A stretch of 64,000 bases of DNA from Oleidesulfovibrio sp964593925 (GCA_964593925.1 CAZQKM010000010.1:18188-82187); one strand, 5' to 3'. Numbered from the stretch's first letter, positions 38,227-47,893 are shown. Numbers and translations are program-made. The notes: generated from the letters alone by a model not told the origin.

Positions 38227-38252
38227 TATGTGAAAAATATAATTTTTCCATA
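38227..38252 (+). promoter_or_regulatory. Inverted repeat over a TATAAT box upstream of the dsr locus
   Basis: GAAAAAT-ATA-ATTTTTC at 38232-38248 is a perfect 7-bp inverted repeat. It extends outward to TATG and CATA and overlaps a consensus -10 box TATAAT at 38238-38243. No good -35 box is present. It lies about 145 nt before the RsbRD-domain gene and could be an operator for that gene and dsrMKJOP. Confidence 0.4.
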
Positions 38253-38394
38253 CACTGTCCTCACGGCAGGGCCATGCGGCAGCAATAGGTGCACCCGTTG
38301 AATTTACTTGGACAAACGTGTCAAAACCCTTTATAGGTTTTGCGCTTTTAATGTATGCATAACCACCTTGCAACGCATGGCAGGGAAAATACTC

Positions 38395-38928
38395 ATGAAA
38401 CTAGACGACTTGCTCAAGACCCACAAAGAGCAGCTTATCAACCAATGGATTGACCGGATTCAGGCAACCTATCCGCTGGATACTGCCGGTTTTTTGCGTA
38501 GCCAGAAAGACCCGTTTCATAATCCTGTGGGGGATAAGACAGAAAAAGCCGCCACAGCCTTGTTTGGTTTGTTGCTTGCTGACGGCATTACCCCCGAAGA
38601 TGCCGTACCGCACCTTGAAGACATTATAAAAATACGGGCTGTTCAAAATTTTTCTCCTGAGCAGGCCTTGGCAGTACTCTACTTCATCAAAACCATTGTG
38701 CGAGATACACTGGGTAAGCAAGTAGAGGCAGAGGGGCTCTGCACACAACTGCTCGCGTTTGAAAGTCGCATTGACACCATGACGCTGATCGCCTTTGGTA
38801 TCTACGTCAGATGTCGAGAAAAAATACAGATAATGCGCACGGAAGAACACAAACGTCATTACGCACAGCTCATACGCAGAGCTGAACGTATACTGGATAC
38901 GCCGGCTGGAAAACCGGACATACGATAA
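38395..38928 (+). CDS. RsbRD N-terminal domain protein
   Basis: This 177-residue soluble protein resembles the RsbRD-type N-terminal sensory domain, found at the front of stressosome-like or anti-sigma control proteins but here standing alone. It is mostly helical, with LLKTHKEQLINQWIDRIQATYP at the start and FSPEQALAVLYFIKTIVRDTL in the middle. The ATG at 38395 follows AGGGAAA. It lies 27 nt before dsrM in the same orientation, and from memory homologues commonly precede dsrMKJOP in Desulfovibrio. A regulatory or sensor role for the complex is plausible but unproven. Confidence 0.75.
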   Translation: MKLDDLLKTHKEQLINQWIDRIQATYPLDTAGFLRSQKDPFHNPVGDKTEKAATALFGLLLADGITPEDAVPHLEDIIKIRAVQNFSPEQALAVLYFIKTIVRDTLGKQVEAEGLCTQLLAFESRIDTMTLIAFGIYVRCREKIQIMRTEEHKRHYAQLIRRAERILDTPAGKPDIR

Positions 38929-38955
38929 CCGATAGCCTAGCAGCGAGGTAACGGA

Positions 38956-39960
38956 ATGATTATTTCACTCTTGGCGGTCATTGCGCTTGGGTGTATCGCC
39001 TGGCTGGGGGTCAGTTTTGGCCTACAGCACCTGTTCGGGGTGATTATCCCATTTGCCGCAGTGCTCGTGTTTTTGGCGGGATTCGTCCATAAAATCATGG
39101 GCTGGGCAAAGTCACCCGTCCCTTTTCGCATCCCGACAACGAGTGGACAGCAAAAGTCTTTGCCATGGATCAAGCCAAGCCCCTTGGACAACCCCTCTAA
39201 TAACACAGGGGTCTGGGGACGCATGTTCCTTGAGGTATTTCTGTTCAGATCGTTGTTCAGAAATACGGAGGTCTCTCTACAAAAGGGACCGCGAGCAGTA
39301 TATCATTCGTCAAAATGGTTATGGCTTTTTGCCCTGCTCTTCCACTACTGCTTCCTGACCGTATTTATACGCCATTTCCGCTTTTTCTTAGAGCCCGTGC
39401 CCTTTGCTGTCGGTGCTCTGGAAATGCTTGACGGCCTGATGCAGGTGGGGGCTCCGCGCCTTTTCATGACTGATGTACTGCTCATGGCTGCCTTGCTATA
39501 TCTGCTTGGCCGCCGGCTCTTTAACGATAAAATTCGTTATATATCCCTGCCTGCGGACTACTTTCCCCTGTGCCTCATTTTTGGCCTGGTGGCCAGTGGC
39601 ATCTGTATGCGGTATTTCGCAAAGGTCGACATTGCCTCGGTCAAAGTGTTGACCATGGGGCTTGTGACTTTGAATCCCGTTGTACCGGAGGGTATTGGTG
39701 CCATATTCTATGTGCACATTTTTCTGTTGAGTATTCTGCTTGCCTACTTCCCGTTCAGCAAGCTGATGCACATGGGTGGTGTGTTCCTGAGTCCTACCAG
39801 GAACCTGCCCAACAACAGCCGTGCACTGCGCCATATCAACCCTTGGAATCCGCCCAAAAAGTACCGGACTTACGAAGAATACGAAAATGAATTCAGAGAA
39901 GCCATGTACGAAGCGGGCCTCCCACTCGTGAAGAACCCCGAAGATGCTTCCAAGGAGTAG
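38956..39960 (+). CDS. dsrM: DsrM, cytochrome b subunit of the sulfite-reduction membrane complex
   Basis: DsrM is an integral membrane heme b protein (NarI-like) that exchanges electrons between the quinone pool and the cytoplasmic DsrK. The 334-residue protein has about six hydrophobic segments, with histidines in LLFHYCFLTVFIRHFRFF and YVHIFLLSILLAYFPFSKLMHMGG suited to heme ligation. The C-terminus is hydrophilic and acidic. It is followed 2 nt later by dsrK. Confidence 0.96.
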   Translation: MIISLLAVIALGCIAWLGVSFGLQHLFGVIIPFAAVLVFLAGFVHKIMGWAKSPVPFRIPTTSGQQKSLPWIKPSPLDNPSNNTGVWGRMFLEVFLFRSLFRNTEVSLQKGPRAVYHSSKWLWLFALLFHYCFLTVFIRHFRFFLEPVPFAVGALEMLDGLMQVGAPRLFMTDVLLMAALLYLLGRRLFNDKIRYISLPADYFPLCLIFGLVASGICMRYFAKVDIASVKVLTMGLVTLNPVVPEGIGAIFYVHIFLLSILLAYFPFSKLMHMGGVFLSPTRNLPNNSRALRHINPWNPPKKYRTYEEYENEFREAMYEAGLPLVKNPEDASKE

Positions 39961-39962
39961 CC

Positions 39963-41573
39963 ATGCCTAAGGTGCCAACCCCCGAAGAATTAATAAAAAT
40001 TGACTACAGTATGCCGGACGGCTCGTGGATGGATACCAAGCCACAGTTTGCCGAAGGCACTTTCTGTTACCCGGCCAAGGCCGAAATAATGGAAGGGCTG
40101 AGCATGCCCAACCCGCATGTCTGGAACCCTGCCGATGAAGACTGGGGACTGCCAGAAAACTGGGAAGAAATCATCTATAAGGCCATGCAGGACCGGCTTG
40201 AAAAGTACCGTTCTTTCAAGGTGTTTATGGATATCTGCGTGCGCTGTGGCGCATGTGCCGACAAGTGCCACTTTTTTATTGGCACCGGTGACCCCAAAAA
40301 CATGCCTGTTCTGCGGGCAGAACTGTTGCGTTCCGTGTATCGCCGCGACTTTACCACCGCCGGCAAGATTCTGGGAACGCTGGCCGGGGCACGCAAGTTG
40401 GACAAGGATGTGGTAAAAGAGTGGTTTTACTATTTTTACCAGTGTACCGAGTGTCGCCGCTGTTCGCTCTACTGTCCATATGGCATTGACACCGCAGAAA
40501 TAACCATGATGGCACGTGAGTTGTTGCATGAGCTTGGCCTTGGCATCAACTGGATCATGGAGCCGGTGTCAAACTGTAACCGTACGGGCAACCACCTTGG
40601 CATCCAGCCCCATGCGTTCAAGGAAATCGTGGAATTTCTGTGTGATGATATTGAAGATGTCACTGGCATACGCATTGACCCGCCCTTTAACGAGCCCGGC
40701 CATGAAGTGACCTTCATCACTCCATCGGGTGACGTGTTTGCTGACCCAGGCATTTACACGTTCATGGGTTACCTGATGCTGTTCCATGAAATCGGCCTTG
40801 ATTATACGCTGTCCACATATGCCTCTGAGGGTGGCAACTTCGGCCTTTTCACCTCTGCGGAAATGATGAAAAAGCTGAACGCCAAAATGTATGCCGAAGT
40901 CGAACGCCTAGGCTCCAAATGGATTCTGGGTGGTGAATGCGGCCACATGTGGCGTGTTATCAACCAATACATGAGTACCATGAACGGCCCTACTCCATCC
41001 AAAATGGAAACCCCCGTCAGCCCCATCACCGGTACGGTATTTAAAAATGCCGCAGACACTAAAATGGTGCATATTACCGAGTTTACGGCAGACCTCATAC
41101 AACACGGCAAGCTACGCCTTGACCCCAGCCGCAACGACAACCTGCGGGTCACCTTCCATGATTCGTGCAACCCAGCTCGTGCCATGGGCCTTTTTGAAGA
41201 ACCCCGGCAGGTCATCAAGGCAGTATGTAACAACTACTTTGAAATGCCCGAAGGGACCACCAGAGAGCAGACCTTTTGCTGTGGTGCAGGCTCTGGCCTG
41301 AATACAGATGAAATAATGGAGCTGCGTATGCGTGGCGCGTTGCCCCGTGGCAATGCCCTGCGTTATGTGCAAGAAAAGCACGACGTAAACACCATGGCCT
41401 GTATTTGTGCCATTGACCGCGCCACCCTTGTTCCTCTTGCCGACTATTGGGCTCCGGGCGTAACCATTTACGGCACGCACGAGCTGGTGGGCAATGCCCT
41501 GGTAATGAAAGGCGAAAAAAAGCGTACCGTTGACCTGCGGCAGGAAGATCTGCCGGGCGTGGAGGATGACTAA
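39963..41573 (+). CDS. dsrK: DsrK, HdrD-like iron-sulfur subunit
   Basis: DsrK is the cytoplasmic catalytic subunit thought to act on the DsrC trisulfide. The 536-residue protein has two [4Fe-4S] motifs, CVRCGACADKCHFF and CTECRRCSLYCPYG. Its C-terminal half carries cysteine-rich signatures of heterodisulfide reductase D: GGECGHMWRV, FHDSCNPARAMG and QTFCCGAGSGLN, which bind a noncubane cluster in related enzymes. It lies between dsrM and dsrJ with 2-nt spacers. Confidence 0.97.
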   Translation: MPKVPTPEELIKIDYSMPDGSWMDTKPQFAEGTFCYPAKAEIMEGLSMPNPHVWNPADEDWGLPENWEEIIYKAMQDRLEKYRSFKVFMDICVRCGACADKCHFFIGTGDPKNMPVLRAELLRSVYRRDFTTAGKILGTLAGARKLDKDVVKEWFYYFYQCTECRRCSLYCPYGIDTAEITMMARELLHELGLGINWIMEPVSNCNRTGNHLGIQPHAFKEIVEFLCDDIEDVTGIRIDPPFNEPGHEVTFITPSGDVFADPGIYTFMGYLMLFHEIGLDYTLSTYASEGGNFGLFTSAEMMKKLNAKMYAEVERLGSKWILGGECGHMWRVINQYMSTMNGPTPSKMETPVSPITGTVFKNAADTKMVHITEFTADLIQHGKLRLDPSRNDNLRVTFHDSCNPARAMGLFEEPRQVIKAVCNNYFEMPEGTTREQTFCCGAGSGLNTDEIMELRMRGALPRGNALRYVQEKHDVNTMACICAIDRATLVPLADYWAPGVTIYGTHELVGNALVMKGEKKRTVDLRQEDLPGVEDD

Positions 41574-41575
41574 CC

Positions 41576-41956
41576 ATGTATAACAGTAAGTACATCATCC
41601 CCGGACTGCTCATTTTTGTAGGACTGGTCACCTTTCCTTTTTGGGTGAACCTGGTCTCTGCGGAATATAAGCGTCCTGAACTGGCTCTGCCCGCGGACCA
41701 GACAGAGTGCATTGAACCTGTGGAGTATATGCGCACCGAGCATATGACCTTGCTCGACACTTGGCGAGACAAGGCCTTGCGTGAAGGTAAACGTACCTAC
41801 ACCGCATCCAACGGCAAGGTATGGGAAGCCAGCCTGCAAAATACGTGTATGACATGTCATACCAACAAGGCTGAATTTTGCGACAAATGTCATTTAAGCA
41901 ACAGTGTCAGCCCCTATTGCTGGGATTGCCACGTAGCCCCGGGGGAAAACCAGTAA
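41576..41956 (+). CDS. dsrJ: DsrJ, triheme cytochrome c
   Basis: DsrJ is a periplasmic triheme cytochrome anchored by an uncleaved N-terminal helix (YIIPGLLIFVGLVTFPFWVNLV). Three CxxCH heme sites are visible: CMTCH, CDKCH and CWDCH. The length of 126 residues is normal. Its stop overlaps the dsrO start by one base (TAATG). Confidence 0.97.
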   Translation: MYNSKYIIPGLLIFVGLVTFPFWVNLVSAEYKRPELALPADQTECIEPVEYMRTEHMTLLDTWRDKALREGKRTYTASNGKVWEASLQNTCMTCHTNKAEFCDKCHLSNSVSPYCWDCHVAPGENQ

Positions 41957-42729
41957 TGCTTGACAGAAGAAGATTTCTCAAGATTGCCGGCCTTTCGGTT
42001 ATCGGCCTTGGTACCGGATCGGCCCTTGGCGCGGCAAAGGTGTTGGCAGCTCCCCAAGAGGAAGCCTACAGCGTCAACGAGCATGCACTGCACGCCGGAC
42101 GCTGGGCCATGGTGATTGATACCCGCAAATTTGAAAGTCCGCAGGATTATCAAAAACTTATCACGGCGTGTCACAAACAACATAACGTGCCTGATATCCC
42201 CAACAATCAGAACGTAATGTGGCTGTGGCCCGAAAAATACAAATATGCCTTTCCCGAGCAGCAAAACAACCACCTTGCCGAAAGCTTGGAAAAACGCGAT
42301 TTTCTGCTGCTGTGCAACCACTGCGAAAATCCCCCCTGCGTACGGGTGTGCCCCACCAAAGCCACATACAAACGCCCTGACGGCATTGTGGCCATGGACT
42401 ACCACCGGTGTATAGGTTGCCGTTTTTGCATGGCCGGTTGCCCATATGGCGCTCGTAGCTTCAACTACGCCAACCCAAGAGAGTACATGAAAATCACCAA
42501 CCCCGCCTTCCCCACCCGGATGCGTGGTGTGGTAGAAAAATGTAACTTTTGCGTAGAGCGCCTGGCGCAGGGCCTTGTCCCAAGCTGCGTTGAAGCTGCA
42601 CAAGGTGCCATATATTTTGGTGATCTGAATGATCCAGAGTCTGAAGTGCGCCAGGTTCTGGCAGAAAACTTCACCATCCGCCGTAAACCTTCGCTGGGCA
42701 CACAGCCTGGTGTCTACTACATTATCTAA
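41956..42729 (+). CDS. dsrO: DsrO, periplasmic ferredoxin-like subunit with Tat signal
   Basis: DsrO is an exported iron-sulfur protein of the complex. The 257-residue precursor begins MLDRRRFLKIAGLSVIGLG, a twin-arginine signal peptide. Cluster-binding motifs include CNHCENPPCVRVCPTKA, CIGCRFCMAGCPYGARSF and CNFCVERLAQGLVPSCVEA. The start at 41956 is fixed by the Tat signal and overlaps the dsrJ stop; an upstream in-frame ATG lies inside dsrJ and is rejected. Confidence 0.97.
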   Translation: MLDRRRFLKIAGLSVIGLGTGSALGAAKVLAAPQEEAYSVNEHALHAGRWAMVIDTRKFESPQDYQKLITACHKQHNVPDIPNNQNVMWLWPEKYKYAFPEQQNNHLAESLEKRDFLLLCNHCENPPCVRVCPTKATYKRPDGIVAMDYHRCIGCRFCMAGCPYGARSFNYANPREYMKITNPAFPTRMRGVVEKCNFCVERLAQGLVPSCVEAAQGAIYFGDLNDPESEVRQVLAENFTIRRKPSLGTQPGVYYII

Positions 42730-42740
42730 GGGGAGACACC

Positions 42741-43904
42741 ATGATCGAAAAAGCGCTCAAAGGCTCTCCGAGCTATTACATCTGGTTAGCCTTCCTTGGT
42801 TCTCTTATTGGCCTCGGACTGTTTACGTATACCTTTCAGATGAAGCATGGCCTTGCCATTACCGGTATGAGTCGTGATGTATCTTGGGGATTTTACATTG
42901 CCCAATTCACCTATCTGGTCGGTGTGGCGGCATCCGCTGTGATGCTGGTGTTGCCTGCGTATTTCCATCACTACAAAAAATTCAAACAAATCATCATCTT
43001 CGGCGAATTCATGGCCATTGGCGCCGTGCTGATGTGCATGCTGTTCATCATGGCGGATCTGGGCCAGCCCCAGCGTGCGCTCAACGTGATGCTCCACCCC
43101 ACGCCCAACTCCGTCATGTTTTATGACATGCTTGTGCTCATGGGGTATCTTATCCTGAACGTGGTCATAGGCTGGGTAACACTGGAAGCCGAACGGCATG
43201 ACATTGACCCGCCCTCATGGATCAAGCCATTGATCTACCTATCCATTATCTGGGCATTCAGCATCCATACGGTAACAGCCTTTTTGTACGCCGGTATCCC
43301 TGGCCGTCACTACTGGCTTACAGCCATCATGGGGGCGCGCTTTTTGGCGTCGGCGTTCTGTTCAGGTCCAGCTATCCTCTTATTGCTGTTGTTCATTGTA
43401 AGAAAATGCACCAAGTTGACCATTGCCAAAGAGGCCATACAGACCCTTACAAAGATCATTACATATGCCATGTGCATAAATGTGTTCTTCTTTATGTTGG
43501 AGGTCTTCACGGCATTCTATAGCGGTATTCCCGGTCATGCTCACCCCATTGCGTACATGTTCGCTGGGCACGACGGCCATATGGACTGGATCACACCCTG
43601 GATGTGGGCTGCTGCAATCATGGCTTTTCTTTCTTTGGCACTGCTCATTCCACCGAGTATCCGCGACAATCATCGCATCCTGCCCTTTGCGCTGCTGTTG
43701 CTTGTTGCCGCAAGCTGGATTGATAAAGGCCTGGGGCTGATCGTTGCCGGTTTTACACCCAACGTGTTTGAAAAGATCACGGTATACACCCCCAGTATCC
43801 CCGAGTTACTGATCTCGCTGGGTATCTTTGCGGTGGGTGCTTTCATCATCTCCATTCTGTGGAAGATTGCACTGAGCGTCAAAGAAGAACGCGGTACCTT
43901 GTAA
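42741..43904 (+). CDS. dsrP: DsrP, NrfD-like quinone-interacting membrane subunit
   Basis: DsrP is a polytopic NrfD/PsrC family protein that exchanges electrons between menaquinone and DsrO/DsrJ. The 387-residue protein has about ten membrane helices, including GFYIAQFTYLVGVAASAVML near residue 50 and FMADLGQPQRALNVML-type sequence (here FIMADLGQPQRALNV), typical of the family. It follows dsrO by 11 nt and ends the operon before a strong terminator. Confidence 0.97.
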   Translation: MIEKALKGSPSYYIWLAFLGSLIGLGLFTYTFQMKHGLAITGMSRDVSWGFYIAQFTYLVGVAASAVMLVLPAYFHHYKKFKQIIIFGEFMAIGAVLMCMLFIMADLGQPQRALNVMLHPTPNSVMFYDMLVLMGYLILNVVIGWVTLEAERHDIDPPSWIKPLIYLSIIWAFSIHTVTAFLYAGIPGRHYWLTAIMGARFLASAFCSGPAILLLLLFIVRKCTKLTIAKEAIQTLTKIITYAMCINVFFFMLEVFTAFYSGIPGHAHPIAYMFAGHDGHMDWITPWMWAAAIMAFLSLALLIPPSIRDNHRILPFALLLLVAASWIDKGLGLIVAGFTPNVFEKITVYTPSIPELLISLGIFAVGAFIISILWKIALSVKEERGTL

Positions 43905-43973
43905 ACTTTTTACCCACCCCCTGAACCTCTGTTCCATGGGTCGGTACCTGTACCACCCTGATCAGACAGATAC

Positions 43974-44012
43974 AAAAAGTGGCAAGCAGAGCACCCTCTG
44001 CTTGCCACTTTT
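43974..44012. terminator. Bidirectional terminator between dsrP and hydF
   Basis: A perfect 16-bp stem, AAAGTGGCAAGCAGAG with its complement, closes on a CACC loop. T-runs flank it on both strands, so it can end both the dsr operon (plus) and the hyd operon (minus). Confidence 0.95.
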
Positions 44013-44039
44013 CTTGTTGGGCTTACCACTCCAAAATAT

Positions 44040-45251
44040 TTATGAAGCGGCCACCCCCAAGGGAGCAATAACGCGTTTCAGCAGTCCCTGCATTTTAGAA
44101 ATGGCAACACCGTAGTTGGTTATGGGAACCCCGCTGTGCTGGCATATATGTATGCGCCGCAGCATCTCTGTCCTGCCGGACATGCACGCGCCGCAATGCA
44201 GGACCAGAGCATATGTTTCAAGATCCTGCGGAAAATCATGCCCGGAATACACAGAAAATACCAGATCCTTACCAGTATGACACCTGAGCAAACGCGGAAT
44301 TTTCACTCTGCCGATATCATCGTCCACTGCATGGTGCGCACATGCCTCACACACAAGCACCTTGTCTCCATCTTGCAGAGTATCAATGTGCCTTGCCCCC
44401 CGCACCAGGGTACCCAGGTCCCCCTTGTAGCGAGCAAACAGTATGGAAAAAGTCGTCAAAGGAATACTGTCTGGTACCATACGCGCCACCTCCAGCACGG
44501 CCTGTGAATCCGTTACCACCAGAGTAGGAGGCGTACGGCAGGTGTTCAATGCAGAGTGCAACTCGGTTTCTCTGGTCACCATACCCATGGCGCCGGCATC
44601 CAGAATATCGCGTAACACCTGCACTTGTGGCAATATCAAACGCCCTTTGGGTGCTGCGGTATCAATGGGGGTAACACACAGAACCGTGTCGCCCGCATCA
44701 AGCAGGTCAGAAACCAGCACAGATCTGCTGGTCTCACGCTGCATACATACTCCCGCAACTGCCTCTTTCAACTTTTTCAGCCCCATGCCGGTTACGGACG
44801 ACACGCACACATGGCGCATATCATGCGCGTGGCATGCGGCCACGTCATGGCTGCCCACAGCTTGCAAATCCTGCTTGGAAAATACCACAAGAAATGGAAT
44901 GTCCATAAGGCGCAAGACTTCCACAGCCTTCCACTCCGAGTGTTGCAGTCCTACCGTGTCCACCACCAGCAGCACCACATCAGCACGGCTCAATACCTTA
45001 TGCGTGGCCTCTACACGAGCCTGCCCAAGCGTACCCGGATCATCCAGCCCCGCTGTATCATACAACGCAACCGGACCCAGTCCAGGCAGTTCATACCGCT
45101 TTACCACAGGGTCGGTTGTTGTACCCGAAATCTCAGATACAATGGCAACATCCTGCCCCACAAAGGCATTCACAAGCGACGATTTTCCGGCATTGCAACG
45201 CCCTGCAAACGCAATGGTTACACACTCACCGCGAGGTACTCCCCTAGTCAT
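44040..45251 (-). CDS. hydF: [FeFe]-hydrogenase maturation GTPase HydF
   Basis: HydF is the scaffold on which the di-iron subcluster is assembled before transfer to the hydrogenase. The 403-residue protein has a P-loop (GRCNAGKSS, residues 17-25), a DTAGLDDPG switch, a dimerisation region and the C-terminal cluster site CEACAHH...HCGAC. The ATG at 45251 has GGGAG 6-7 nt upstream; another in-frame ATG at 45257 is too close to that site. The start overlaps the end of hydE by 8 nt. Confidence 0.96.
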   Translation of the reverse strand: MTRGVPRGECVTIAFAGRCNAGKSSLVNAFVGQDVAIVSEISGTTTDPVVKRYELPGLGPVALYDTAGLDDPGTLGQARVEATHKVLSRADVVLLVVDTVGLQHSEWKAVEVLRLMDIPFLVVFSKQDLQAVGSHDVAACHAHDMRHVCVSSVTGMGLKKLKEAVAGVCMQRETSRSVLVSDLLDAGDTVLCVTPIDTAAPKGRLILPQVQVLRDILDAGAMGMVTRETELHSALNTCRTPPTLVVTDSQAVLEVARMVPDSIPLTTFSILFARYKGDLGTLVRGARHIDTLQDGDKVLVCEACAHHAVDDDIGRVKIPRLLRCHTGKDLVFSVYSGHDFPQDLETYALVLHCGACMSGRTEMLRRIHICQHSGVPITNYGVAISKMQGLLKRVIAPLGVAAS

Positions 45252-46257
45252 TGGCATCTCCCTGTCGATTTGCAAAAACCCCAGAGCTTCCCCTATCCGC
45301 CACAGGTGTATACCCCGCAGCACTCACCCTGTGCAGCAATGCCCGCACGGCATCAGGCACAGAGCTTTTGCTCGTGTTCTTTCCGGGATACAAGGCATAC
45401 GCATCGCGTACGTCCACAGGTGTCACCGAGGGCATCACCACATTGGCCCCCGCAGCAAGAGCACGGAGCCGGCCATCCTGGGCCAAGGCATCCAATGCAC
45501 TTGTTGCAGGAATATTGGCTACAGGATTTAACAATCGCAATACGGCAATAACCCGCAGACTTTTTTCAATATCCGGCGAGACTGCGCCCCTGAGGGGGGT
45601 TTGAGGATGGGGAATGCAGGGACCGGCCGCAATCATATCAAGGCCCAGGGCTGAAAGCCGAAGGATATCTTCGGCAAGCATGGCATCGGTCATACCGGGC
45701 AAATCCACAATGATACCCGAGCCTGTTTCATAGCCGATGGCCTGCAACAATTCGAGCCGGGCCAGACGTTTTGCCACGCTGGTTCCGGGACGCAAGGCTG
45801 CATGCAGAGACTCGTGGGTTGTTTCAAGTTTTAAAAGATACCTATCCGCGCCGCAATCATGCCAGTAGGCATAGGTGTCGCGATCATGGTCGCCCACACA
45901 AAGTGTCACAGCCACATCGTGGGCCTTTTTTATGTCCTGGATAATGCCCCCAAGGGCAGTCCGGTCAAAATGCGCATCTTCACCGGACTGCAACACCACG
46001 GTCCCGGCACCCAAGCCCACGGCCAGAGAGGCAGCCGCCAGTATTTCCTGACCGGCAAGGCGAAACCGGGCAAGCTGCTCGTTATCTTTGCGCAACCCAC
46101 AGTAGTGGCAATTTTTTTTGCAGTAATTGGAAAACTCCACAACACCACGGACAAACACAGACCGTGCAAAGGCAGTGTCCGCAACAGTACGGGCGCGGCC
46201 AAACAGTGTATCTGCATGGCTTGTGTTCAAAAATTCGAGGATATCATGCACTGTCAT
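45244..46257 (-). CDS. hydE: [FeFe]-hydrogenase maturation radical SAM enzyme HydE
   Basis: HydE is a radical S-adenosylmethionine enzyme that works between HydG and HydF in building the azadithiolate-bridged di-iron site. The 337-residue protein has the CxxxCxxC motif in FSNYCKKNCHYCGLRKDN and the downstream GTVVLQSGED and IVDLPGMTDAMLAEDI strands of the TIM barrel. The ATG at 46257 is used; a GTG at 46272 would add five residues and cannot be excluded. It lies 92 nt after hydG. Confidence 0.95.
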   Translation of the reverse strand: MTVHDILEFLNTSHADTLFGRARTVADTAFARSVFVRGVVEFSNYCKKNCHYCGLRKDNEQLARFRLAGQEILAAASLAVGLGAGTVVLQSGEDAHFDRTALGGIIQDIKKAHDVAVTLCVGDHDRDTYAYWHDCGADRYLLKLETTHESLHAALRPGTSVAKRLARLELLQAIGYETGSGIIVDLPGMTDAMLAEDILRLSALGLDMIAAGPCIPHPQTPLRGAVSPDIEKSLRVIAVLRLLNPVANIPATSALDALAQDGRLRALAAGANVVMPSVTPVDVRDAYALYPGKNTSKSSVPDAVRALLHRVSAAGYTPVADRGSSGVFANRQGDAND

Positions 46258-46349
46258 GTGACGCGCCCCCACACTCTATCCACACGGCACATGCCTAGCA
46301 TGCCCTACTGCCAAAAACAGACCTTTTTTGCAATAACTGAAACACATAC

Positions 46350-47759
46350 TCAAAAATAGATATCACGTTCGCCCGCCTCCACACGCGACAAGGCATCTCT
46401 CACCAGGGATCGCATGTGTTCCGGGCACCTATCCAGTTCTTTTTCCATAAGAACCCTGCCCGTGGCCAGTGTATGCGCAGATGCATAGTCGTGCAGATAT
46501 TCGCTGAATGTCAGTAAGGCATTGGGGTGGCAAAATTTTTGGATGGCTCCGCTTTTGGCCAGAGCCATAAAGCGTCCGCCTGTTCTGCAAGATCGGTAGC
46601 ATGCAGTGCACCATGAGGGCAGGTAACCATGGCTTGCCAGATCTCCGATAATGTCATCAAGACTACGGGTATCATCCACACAAAACTGCTGTACATCAGG
46701 GCAGTCATGGCTGGCCTCGCTATATGCGCCAGGATACGTGCGCGACCCCGCACTCGCCTGCGACACGCCCAGCTCCAGTAGCTCCTGACGCATGGCCGCG
46801 CTTTCACGAGTGCTGAGAATCAGCCCTGCGTAGGGAAGCGCCAGACGCAATATGGCCACCACGCGCTTAAGCTCCTCTGCACGCACTGCATGGGGCGGCC
46901 TGAAGGCAATGTCTGCGTTGAGAGCAGGTTCCAGCCTGGGAAACGAAAGCGTATGGGGCCCCACGCCAAACCGTGCCTCCAACGTTGCAGCATGTTTGAG
47001 CAGCGCAAGGATTTCAAAACGGTAGTCATACAACCCAAGCAGCATGCCCATTCCCACATCGTCGATTCCCGCCTCCAGCGCACGATGCATGGCATACAAT
47101 CGCCACAGATACGTGCGTTTGCGTCCGGCAGGATGCATTTGCTCATAGGTGGTGCGGTGGTATGTTTCCTGAAAACACTGATACGTGCCAATCCCCGCCT
47201 GGCGCAGGGTTCTGAACCCCTCCACGGACTGGGGTGCGCAATTAATGTTGACCCGACGGATGACTCCGCTTTTTTCTGACGTGGTCTCGTATACTGTCTG
47301 TACGGTCTCTGCAATCCACCCTGCATCAAACCTGGGATGCTCACCATAGACCAGCAACAAACGCTTATGCCCCATGCGCTCCAGCGCTTTGACTTCTGCG
47401 CGGATTGCCTGGCTATCCAGTGTTCTGCGCTGCAGGGCCGTGTTGGAAGCATTGAATCCGCAATATACGCATTGATTGCCACATTCACTGGTTATATACA
47501 AAGGTGCAAACAGTACTATGCGCTTGCCATAAATGGCCTGCTTGACGGATTTTGCAGCGGCAAACAGCGCCGCATCATGCTCTTCACCCTGTGCCTGCAA
47601 CAACACGGCAACGTCTTCTAGATCAAGGCCCCTTGCTTCACGCGCCTTGGCCGTTACCTCGCCAATACGCGACGCACTAGACCCGGCTGCTTTGGCAAGC
47701 AAAGACGTTATGAAAGATTCGTCCACAAAATTCGGCAAAGACTCTGCATCACAAGACAT
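46350..47759 (-). CDS. hydG: [FeFe]-hydrogenase maturation radical SAM enzyme HydG
   Basis: HydG cleaves tyrosine to p-cresol, CO and cyanide, giving the diatomic ligands of the hydrogenase active site. The 469-residue enzyme has the radical SAM motif CGNQCVYCGF near residue 93 and the C-terminal auxiliary cluster site CTACYRSCRTGGRFM near residue 385, which separates HydG from the thiamine enzyme ThiH. It starts the hydG-hydE-hydF operon. The hydrogenase gene itself is not in the window. Confidence 0.96.
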   Translation of the reverse strand: MSCDAESLPNFVDESFITSLLAKAAGSSASRIGEVTAKAREARGLDLEDVAVLLQAQGEEHDAALFAAAKSVKQAIYGKRIVLFAPLYITSECGNQCVYCGFNASNTALQRRTLDSQAIRAEVKALERMGHKRLLLVYGEHPRFDAGWIAETVQTVYETTSEKSGVIRRVNINCAPQSVEGFRTLRQAGIGTYQCFQETYHRTTYEQMHPAGRKRTYLWRLYAMHRALEAGIDDVGMGMLLGLYDYRFEILALLKHAATLEARFGVGPHTLSFPRLEPALNADIAFRPPHAVRAEELKRVVAILRLALPYAGLILSTRESAAMRQELLELGVSQASAGSRTYPGAYSEASHDCPDVQQFCVDDTRSLDDIIGDLASHGYLPSWCTACYRSCRTGGRFMALAKSGAIQKFCHPNALLTFSEYLHDYASAHTLATGRVLMEKELDRCPEHMRSLVRDALSRVEAGERDIYF

Positions 47760-47893
47760 GGTAGCTCCAGCATACAGCCCGTACAGCGTTGCGTTGCTCT
47801 TTTTCCATCAAACAACACCGTTGGAGAACAACAAGTCGCCACAGCCTTGCCCAGGTTGTCTGCCTGCTCCACAGCGCTGTAGCGAGTCCCAGG

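Noticed and set aside
41878..41955. N-terminal extension of dsrO
   Set aside because: It lies inside dsrJ in another frame; the Tat signal peptide fixes the start at 41956.
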